From positions 38,501 to 102,500 of the forward strand of contig JAOTOL010000997.1 in assembly GCA_034440575.1 (NCBI GenBank): 64,000 nucleotides of DNA. The letters run 5' to 3'. A program made the position numbers and the translations under genes. Under the pieces are notes generated by a model. The model saw only the letters and a list, made by a program, of their open reading frames with translations, did no database searches and was not told where the DNA came from. Of this stretch, positions 55,995-64,000 are shown one piece after another. This stretch comes from Imbricaverruca yamaguchii (lineage: Eukaryota; Arthropoda; Thecostraca; Neoverrucidae). Within the stretch, counting starts at the first letter, position 1. Each line of letters begins with the position of its first letter.

Positions 55995-56587
55995 CAAGAT
56001 AACTAGAGACAACAGGTACTCCAAAGTTGGCTGTTCTAGTATAGTCAGTTGAAACTAGACAAAACCTACGCCAAGTGACGTCATATACCAGAAGCGCTTT
56101 TTTATTCCGGAATACTGCTGAATTATATTCTAGTTTTGGACTATACCAATAAATATACTAAATATGGTGCTTTCATTTTAGCACAATTATGGCGCTTTTC
56201 TCACGATTAGTTTCCCCGTTGGTTGTAAAGCATATTCGTCATTCATTGAAGCTTGAATATTTTTTCTTATTCTGCTAGCGTCCTGGTGGCTTGGAAACGA
56301 AAGGCACCATACCCATAATTAATTTATCCATGGCGCGGTTGATATTGAGAACGCACCTCAGACAATTTATGCGAATTAAGGCCTTATACCCACAATGTCA
56401 ACTTGGTTAGCATGTCATTGATGCAATCTGGTGATTAATGTTAGTATGTGCGTTGGCCCCCTGTCAGTTATCATATTGTTTCTGTGTGCTGTATGTAATC
56501 ATGCAATACTGTGCTATTCACCAACTTGTGGACAATTTGGTAATTGCTTGCCCATTGTATCATGGCTAGGCAGTAGTGGTAGTAGGG

Positions 56588-56895
56588 TAAGAGGGAGTTT
56601 CCAAACACTTAATGCATGGAACAAATTGCTCTACTGCTGCTTTTGTGTGGCCAAACCAGTAATTATACTGTTTACTGAATTAAAAAAAAATGAAGATGGT
56701 ATCCATATTCAGATGGTTTTCTCTATCAAAGTCATCTAACCACTCACATAGAGCTACTTTAAAACATATAATTGTTTTGTAGTGTTGTGCCATATTCTGA
56801 ACATGAAAGTGGTTGTGCAGGATTACATCACTGTAGCTGTTGTGGTACCAATTATTAGTAGCCACTAAAAATACTGGTGTAATTGCCAAAAAAAA
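56588..56895 (-). repeat. Dispersed repeat R2, right arm copy
   Basis: Mirror image of the 55.04-55.35 kb copy in the right arm of the palindrome. Confidence 0.75.
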
Positions 56896-58532
56896 AAATA
56901 TCAGACCTTAAAATAAATTTACAGGGAAATATGTACTTATTAGTTAATATTTGAATTATTGATATGCCTTTCCAATGCAAAGTTGATTGATGTGATTAAA
57001 ATGTGACCACTCTCACCTGTACTGTGTGAGATGTGATTTAAGGGTTCATTATTGCAGTTTTGAGTGTTTACAAGTGACGTTTTGCACATTTTTACAGAGG
57101 CAAAGCTAAAATGAGGTTGGGATAAGTTAGGCATTTCTTTAGCTTCCTCAATTTTCAGATCGAGTTGTTCATGAATGTGATTATTTTTATTGGAAGCTAA
57201 TTTATGTTCTCTTCTGAAAAGAGGCAAGGCTGGAGCTGTGTGAGGTTTTTACAATTGCACCTGCAGAAGAAGATTTGCATTTTAGTTGAGGTGGCATTTC
57301 AAGAAAAAATTGTAAATGCATGTTTCTGAAAGTCATTAAGGTGATATGACCATTGTATTCCAGCGCAAATGCACGCTTTTCAGTTCGTAAGTGAAGTAAT
57401 GCGAAATGTGTTGCTTTGAGTGGGGTAATTAGTAATGAAGGATAATGTTAAATGTATAAACAGTGTATCCAAACCAATGTCATCCATTGAATATCTTTGA
57501 TATCACATATGCAACAATGCTGGCTGAGTTATCACCACAATCCTTCCCCAGTCCAAACCTAACCTACCTCTTTTTCAGGAAAAACACTGTTGTTTCTATT
57601 CTATCCTCCAAATTCCCAAAACCTTGGTATTTATATATAAGAAGCCCCAATGAAGACAATTTTTTAGACAGATGTATGGACTGAACTTCTTGAAGCTTAT
57701 TAGCAACTTCTTCCCAGTATCCTGAAAATAATTTTCCATAAACTGTGTTGAATGAAGAACAAGGCTACTTGGGAGTAGGGAAAGATCGGAAGAAGACAGG
57801 ATACGCAATCATGCACGGTAAGCCAAAACCAGGTTTAATTATACGAACAAAATGAATACATATATTTGCATGTGGCTATTTCTAACATTTTTATCATGAT
57901 ATTCCAGCAGAATAATGGCCAGCCCTTTCTACATGGAGTAATGATAACAGATTCAGCCTAGGATACAAAATGTATGCTTCCATTAACTGAGTTTCCATGT
58001 CAGGAGGTTAATTAATATACGGTGCACAATTGATGCGAGTGTGTAATTAAGGTACAATGGATCTACCATTTCCTTCGTGAATCACGTTCAACATCCAGCA
58101 TACAATAGCAGTAGGTTTTAGATGACCGAACATGAGTATGTTTTAGGAGGTCCAACATCAGTTGTTTAGGTTAGATTCAGCTAGGATATTTTTGTAATTT
58201 GACATCAGTGTTCTTTGTTAGTCACCAAAAACCCCATTTCCCCACACTTTCCATATTTTACATATTATTCCATATTCTCCCCACACTTTACATAACCTCT
58301 TAAGTCTTATGGCGTGGGGGATAGCATGTACTGTCATTGTCAACATTAGTGTTTTTCGTAGTGTTTGAAAAATCTTTGTTGAATGATATTAATATGATTT
58401 TTTAGTGAAATTACTTATTTTCTAGATGTCAGCACATGAACTTGAACTGCCGATTTGCTGAGATTTCATTTCCCATAGAAATGAATATCAGCTTACTTCA
58501 AATCACATCAGATAATGATGTGAATTGAAGGA

Positions 58533-58853
58533 ATGTTAAATGCTAAACGTGGCGGTGGGGGGGGAATGATATGTGGCTTGGTCCATGGCCAGAAAGAAAC
58601 CAGCGGACCGATCGCTGGGCACCCATTTGCGCATCCCGAAGATGAACCACGAGAAGCGTTCTGGACTCGCCTCCTAAGCATTAGCGGCCTGACGGTTCCC
58701 ACAGAGGAATTCTTCCACACATTCAGACAGATGAATGCAGCGTTTTGTGTTCACCATGCCCAAGAACCCAACAATCTCAGCAGACATCCAAAGGTCATTG
58801 AAAGTTTCCGCCAGGTGTTGGAATCCAGATTCAATTCCATAGATAGAATATAA
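58533..58853 (+). other. Unidentified 106-codon frame, right arm
   Basis: Mirror copy of the 53,070-53,390 frame with the same predicted protein. Retention of an identical frame in both arms is compatible with recent duplication or gene conversion and does not by itself prove function. Confidence 0.4.
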
Positions 58854-59458
58854 TTAAGTGCTTTGCGAGGATCCGGACATTTATTCATCTCGGGCTGGTG
58901 AACAAGGTGAACGTCGCCAAGCTCGCAAAGCGGCAGCAGCGGAAAGCCGAGCAGTTTGTTCAGTGACTGCGAAGTATGGGCCGCACTTGGGCGATACTTC
59001 ACATTCAGATCAGTGTTTGAATATTTCATTGTTTGGACGTAGGTGCATAACTTGCCGTTGATCATATAGCAGCATATCAGGACTTTCTACACAAATATTA
59101 CACGAGACTAAACGTGCGTGTTGCAGTCGCACCGAGCGTATGTCAAGCTCAACAACTGATATGTGCCTGTGTTTGTGAAGTCGGTAGAGAGTAGCCTGTA
59201 GGTTTACACGTACTCATCGTCCCACTACGGTGCTCGTGAGTAGTCTGTGTATGTATGCATGTCGAGCTGTTCTCAGCCACAGATATCACTATGAGGATAT
59301 TCCATCTTTTCTTGCCAGTTCGTCCGATTTTATAAGGTGCCTGATATGTACGTACTGTAATGCTAGGTATTGTAATGTATTGTCGCAATGCAATCTCATT
59401 AAGTACCGTGGCTTATCTGCACCTGCTACCGATAACTTCTTATGTCACGCGTTTGGTG

Positions 59459-59598
59459 GAGCCGCGGTAGCTTAGTCCGTAGGGTGTTGGGCTCTTGACC
59501 GCAATATTATGGGTTCGAGTCCCGCAACCAGCGGAATTACCTAGTCCACCCGCGACCAATCGGTTTGAGAAGTTGGCGACGCTATATGGCCTAGCAGT
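59459..59598 (+). mobile_element. SINE subfamily a, right arm
   Basis: Mirror of 52,325-52,464. GCCGCGGTAGCTTAGTCCG begins the tRNA-like head. Confidence 0.75.
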
Positions 59599-59965
59599 TA
59601 ATTGCGTCGTAAAGGAACCCACGGTTCTTTTTCTGCTTCATGTGTTTGCTTCTCCCAATATATGTCTTGCGTTGTGCTTCCTCAATATATCGTTTTAATA
59701 CGCACTCTGTTGGGCGCCGGAATGTATATATATTCATGTGCGCAAAATGACGAACGCAGTCAATGCGCCCAAATGCACATTCACTTCCACCACAGAGTAC
59801 ACAACCGAGAAACAATCGGCAGTGGGAGTGAGGGCCTTCCTCAATCTTGACAGTCTCGTCTTCTTCAGATGCATGCTCCTCGTATTAAAGTCTGATTGAT
59901 AAACAACTTTTTTGTTGCCGTATTTATGTCGTGCTGTACTGCAAAATACGTGATTTTTATTATTT

Positions 59966-60288
59966 AAAATTTAGTCCCAGTTGTTGCTGGGGTAGCTTTA
60001 GGAACCAGGGTTCTATCGCTAAGCAGAGCTTGTTGCGTGAACCCTCGCCCCACCACCTGATCCACGAATTCCTTTTCAACGGCAGAATTTTGATCGAAAG
60101 TTTAACGTGCCGTCAATAACACCGACACGGCCGCCCGGTAGCTCGTCCCCGGCCTTATCGGGCCAGTTTCCAACTCACACTCCCTGCCGGGGGCTAAACG
60201 CGAGCGCGCGAAGCGACTCGAACCCTGTGTTGCCAGGACAGGGGAGACCAGCACAGGCCAGCGCTCTAACCAACTGAGCTACCGGGGT
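59966..60288 (-). mobile_element. SINE family 2, right arm
   Basis: Mirror of 51,633-51,955. The tRNA-like head lies at 60,214-60,288. Confidence 0.75.
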
Positions 60289-61446
60289 GGCATTTCAGGT
60301 CGCACGACGCGAATAAAGAAATGATATTTTGAAAGGAAAATATTTTCTTTAGTTAAAAATAGAACACATTTAATTAAAAAGATCTATGGTATTGCATGGT
60401 AATTTTCCATTCCAACCGCAAATTAAGCTGTTATTAAAGTTGCTTCCGAGCTGGTCTGGCATAGAAATTGCTGTTAACCCTGCAATATTGCATGCATGAC
60501 AGAAGTTGGTTCACATGGCGTTAGCGACGCAGCCAATTCATTTCGACTGAAAATGCCGAATAACGGTGTGCGAACATGGGCAAAGCCACGGTGGGGAATG
60601 AACGGGGATGCTTCCCCAATCTTGCCAAGTTCCGGGTTAAGCCTTTGACAATGCATGATAATCGAACCGAAATCCTCATGCGGGCATCTAAAATCCGTCT
60701 TAGCGCTTACGGGTTCCACAAAGTTGTTCCCGAATCTAAATCGAGCTTTCATGGTACGAAATGCGTGATTTTTTAATTTTGCGCCGGCACTCCAGAAAGT
60801 TCAGGATTGTCACCGAAATATTTTAGCAAACGTCTGCTCCTGTCAAAACAATGCTTGTCGCAGTCCTGGTGGCGTGTGTTCGCCGTGTATAGTAAAAGGC
60901 GTGGAGCCGAGCTTAGAACTGGCATCGCTCTGACTTCAGCTCGGGTCCAGTCATTTGACTGTTCGGCAGCATGCACAATTGTTGGTTTTGTCACTTTGAT
61001 AATCATGTACTGTTATTATATGCACACCTCGAGGAGCAGGGACTAATGTTGGTCGGCGTGTACTGGTGGGAGGGGAAAGGGCAACCGTTAGTTTTTAGCT
61101 CAATATTTGCAATGCACTGCCGTAGTGCCACAAATGATTAAATTCAGGGGATCCTGTCTCCTGTCCCACCCCCGATGTTCCGCCGCCCGTGTGAGGAAGG
61201 GACTGTGGGCCTGGACACTGTCATAAGCGGTGACGTGTTCCGTATTTCCTATGCCTGGCTGATTAGAAGAAGTGCCCAACCATAAATTTAAGGTGGCAGA
61301 ACCCCAGCCTTGCAGAATATCTGAATATTGAATATTGCAGAATATTTCCCTTCTCTTTATGAAAAAGATCGTCCCATGTGAACAGTGTCTTAATTCACTG
61401 TCGCTTATTAGAAGGAGTTCCCACGACGCGCACAAAAAGCTTCCGG

Positions 61447-61518
61447 CCTCCAGGCTCGAACCGGCTACCTCCGAGTCGGCAAACCGACGCGCTACCAACT
61501 GCGCTACCAACACCGGGT
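61447..61518 (-). mobile_element. tRNA-like SINE head, right arm
   Basis: Mirror of 50,404-50,475. Confidence 0.6.
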
Positions 61519-61800
61519 CGCTCGGCCCGCTTAAGTTAAATAGTGTCGATGGATATGACATGGGTCTAAATAACACCATTTTATACAATAACTAACACAT
61601 TCGTGTGAAAGTCTCCCATGATTATCGAAATACCATGAAAGAAGCTTTCAGATGACGTATAATTTGCACCACTCACGTATACTTGTTAGCTAGGAACGTA
61701 CGCGGAAAAGTACCATTTCTTGCTGTCGTTATAATGTGCTAAGCCCAAATCAGCGCCCAGATGACGTCCCCGGCTGCCAATGAACATTGACAGGGGCCGG

Positions 61801-61805
61801 TTCAT
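61801..61805. repeat. Candidate 5-bp target duplication, right (TTCAT)
   Basis: Direct copy of the left 5-mer. A match by chance is about 1 in 1000. Confidence 0.5.
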
Positions 61806-63655
61806 CCCCCCGACCCATCTCGTCCATCCCACTTAAAAGAAATCTTTATATGGTAGCCCCTCATAAAGTTAAAATACCCCAGATATTCCGCGCGCGCTTC
61901 AATCGTTACGCATAGGGAACAAATGATACGCGGGCATGAACGAAGAGAGTTGGAGGAAGTGTGTGAAGTGTGGGCATTTTCTTCGTAATGTAGAAAAAAA
62001 ACATCCCACAGGGTAGGGTGAGATAAAATAAGTTGTTTGATGGCACATGCCATAGCATACTTTAAGAAATTTCTCTGGGTGGGACAACTGGAACAATATA
62101 TTCATTAATGTGAAAATCTCATCAAGGTTGGTGAATTTTGTCCTAAAAATGTCAGTTTGCAAATCACTAGTGTTCACACCACATAGAATGCTAAAACAAA
62201 CATTAATGCATAGGGTAACTTTAGTTCATGAAAACAAAAGTGGCTAAGTGTGAAGCATTCTGCAAAATATAACAAGCCAATTATGTACATATACATTTCC
62301 CAAACCACCATCAATCACAAAGCCCTGCCCTGCTACTACTGCATGAGGCTAATATACATGTCATACATTCTGCAAATTAGGGTAATCATATTTCGTTTTG
62401 TTGAAAATAGCACAGAGGAGACAATGCTGGTCATGATCAACAGACAACAAAATAAGACATCTTTGCTGCTTGGGGATGTTTGCAGGGCAGTGTCATCTGT
62501 TGCATTGGCGTTTGTTAAGGATTTTGCCAACCATGGGCATCATGCAATTACACAAAATGCAATGGGCACTGTATAACCACTGCAGTTGATGTGCCCTAAA
62601 ACCCAAATAACTAACTAACTACACAAAATGCAGGTATGTATGATTTGCCATCGTCATGCTGCTCAGGTTCGGAAAAATTGTGCAGGAACCCTGGAAAATG
62701 ATGATAGTGCCACAAAATCAAACCGGGATCTGTACCAGATCAAGCTGGGATCCCAACAAATGCAGCAGGGAATGTTAAAAAAAATATCTTCACCTAGACA
62801 ATCACTTTGAATTGTCCTAATATTGCAAAAACACCTGCAAAACCATGTATGTCCATGAAAAAAATGTGTGGGCCAGAAAGAATTGGACCCTGAAAAGTAA
62901 GTTGAATCTGGGGCTCTTAAGCAGGTGCACACGAAAACTATACTGGTGCTTAAATATTGAACCTGAACCAGAATGAATTACACCTGGTAACTCCCTGCCC
63001 TAAAAATCAGTAGGGATTAAACATATAATCCTGGCCCAACAGCCACTATGGAGTCCCAAATATCTCTCCAGAGGCTGACATAATTGGATTTTCCTCCAAA
63101 GCTAAACATGTGGGGACCCAAAAAGGATTGCACCTGTTCCCCAAAATTTCGCCTGGGGCCACAAGTCACTCCGGGACTCGGAATGGCGACCCAGGCTCAG
63201 AAACATTCACAAGTGGTCCAGAATTATTGCATCAAGCCCAGAAAACTTTGTCAGACCCTGACAACTCGTGTTAGGTCCCCAATAACTGATTTAGAGGTCC
63301 CAAAAATGAAAAACTTCCTGAGTTTGGGAGAAAAAAAATTGTGCCTCTGACAAGATGTCTCCAAAAATGGCAAAGCTTTACAACGTGTGTTGGGCTATAA
63401 GTAAGCACTCTAATTGTTCTCAATGACACATAGAAAACTTTCAAAACATGCCGGAGCTCTTGCATCGCAACCCAGCTGGAACTATGGGGTGTGGACCTAA
63501 ATAACAGACTATGCCCCACAAAGTGTGACGATGAAAACATGCTGGGCAGAAAATAAACATATCAGGGCCTATGAAAACCTTTGGTCCTCCAGACCACTGT
63601 TTACAAAAGGAAAGAAGCAATGCAACATGTGGGGTCTAAAACATGCACTTGGTGA
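61806..63655. other. Right flank, SINE-like tail near 62.6 kb
   Basis: Around 62,577-62,620, GCAGTTGATGTGCCCTAAAAC followed by CCAAATAACTAACTAACTA resembles a SINE 3' tail. Otherwise AT-rich sequence without supported genes. Confidence 0.4.
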
Positions 63656-63657
63656 CT

Positions 63658-63816
63658 GTTGGTTATTGCTTTACGACACATCAACAGTTAAGTCATGTAG
63701 CGTCGCCAATCTCTCACACCGATTGGTTGCGGGCGAAGAGTAGTGACAGGTGAGACTCGAACCTACAACCTTTCAATTGTGAGATGAACAACTTACCCCT
63801 AGGCCACTCGTCCCCC
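63658..63816 (-). mobile_element. tRNA-derived SINE, subfamily b
   Basis: It has the tail (GTTGGTTATTGCTTTACGAC on the plus strand), the body (CAATCTCTCACACCGATTGG), the B-box region (GACTCGAACCTACAACC) and the head (GGCCACTCGTCCCCC). Co-linear with the 3.57-kb copy. Confidence 0.82.
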
Positions 63817-64000
63817 ACTTGGTGACTGTGTAGTTATGTTGTGACCCCAAAATACATCAATAAGCAAATAAAATTGAATGTCCTAAAAGAACACTGAACC
63901 TTCACTTGTTCTGGTTCAGTTGCCAATCAGTGAGCATATTTAAAATGAAGCTAGGTACATACAGCAATTTTCAGAGAAATGTCTATAAATCTTTTCCATC

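Larger units (their letters stand above)
50122..61800. repeat. Giant palindrome, 5.8-kb arms, flanked by TTCAT
   Basis: Left arm 50122-55936 and right arm 55995-61800 are reverse complements across their whole length, with a 58-bp spacer. Outer ends are CCGGCCCCTGTCAATG and its complement. TTCAT lies directly outside both (50117-50121 and 61801-61805). Arms differ by scattered substitutions and by indels, such as an 18-bp difference near 54,390/57,530 and about 5 bp near 53,430/58,495. Inside are three tRNA-like SINE heads per arm, an R2 repeat and an unidentified 106-codon frame, but no recognised transposase. A foldback-type element, a duplication-inversion, or an assembly join of two haplotypes are all possible. 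Confidence 0.93.

Noticed and set aside
50122..61800. Maverick/Polinton or viral element
   Set aside because: No polymerase, integrase, ATPase or capsid-like frame is visible. Known Polintons have 6-bp duplications and much shorter TIRs.

Overview
The window is animal nuclear DNA. The signs are spliced genes with GT-AG introns, tRNA-derived SINEs, a CR1-type LINE with an SGNH/esterase ORF1, a THAP/P-element transposase, long minisatellites and no operon structure. An invertebrate metazoan is the best fit. The sequence alone does not fix the phylum, and I do not name a species.

Region 1-23.7 kb is gene-poor. It is dominated by unrelated tandem arrays (units of 76, 75, 66-75, 45, 24, 21, 37 and 49 bp), scattered tRNA-derived SINEs, one small foldback element (598-1010) and two homopolymer blocks (about 7.1-7.6 kb and 18.0-18.6 kb) that may be sequencing or assembly noise. 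Most long open frames here are shadows of repeats whose period is a multiple of three.

Region 23.8-35.3 kb carries one real host gene on the minus strand, an ARB2A/FAM172A homologue. Six exons can be placed with consistent splice sites and phases (35,260 down to 23,782). They give 242 residues with the ARB2 alpha/beta-hydrolase-like core (HGSG and AHSYGG). The C-terminal exon(s) were not found. Minisatellites lie beside several of these exons. Two of the arrays are built from copies of the adjacent splice junction itself, which is one of the most unusual things in the window.

Region 30.6-34.7 kb is a nested insertion inside ARB2A intron 1. A 5'-truncated CR1 LINE is split by a 2.87-kb DNA transposon with terminal inverted repeats of about 0.6 kb and a 4-bp target duplication (ATAA). 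The transposon codes for a decayed protein that I cannot assign to a superfamily.

Region 39.7-49.2 kb is a seven-exon P-element/THAP9-type transposase gene on the minus strand. It has an N-terminal THAP zinc finger and all three candidate catalytic acidic motifs. A near full-length CR1 LINE (45.56-48.88 kb, intact 1000-codon ORF2) sits in its first intron. Two small frameshifts, a one-base change in exon 2 and a 10-bp tandem duplication in exon 6, disrupt the reading frame.

Region 50.1-61.8 kb is a giant near-perfect palindrome: two arms of about 5.8 kb around a 58-bp spacer, bounded on both outer sides by the 5-mer TTCAT. The arms differ by several substitutions and indels, which argues against a simple read artefact. 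They carry SINEs, a dispersed AT-rich repeat and an unidentified 106-codon frame, but no recognisable transposase. The last 2.2 kb is non-coding except for SINE remnants.
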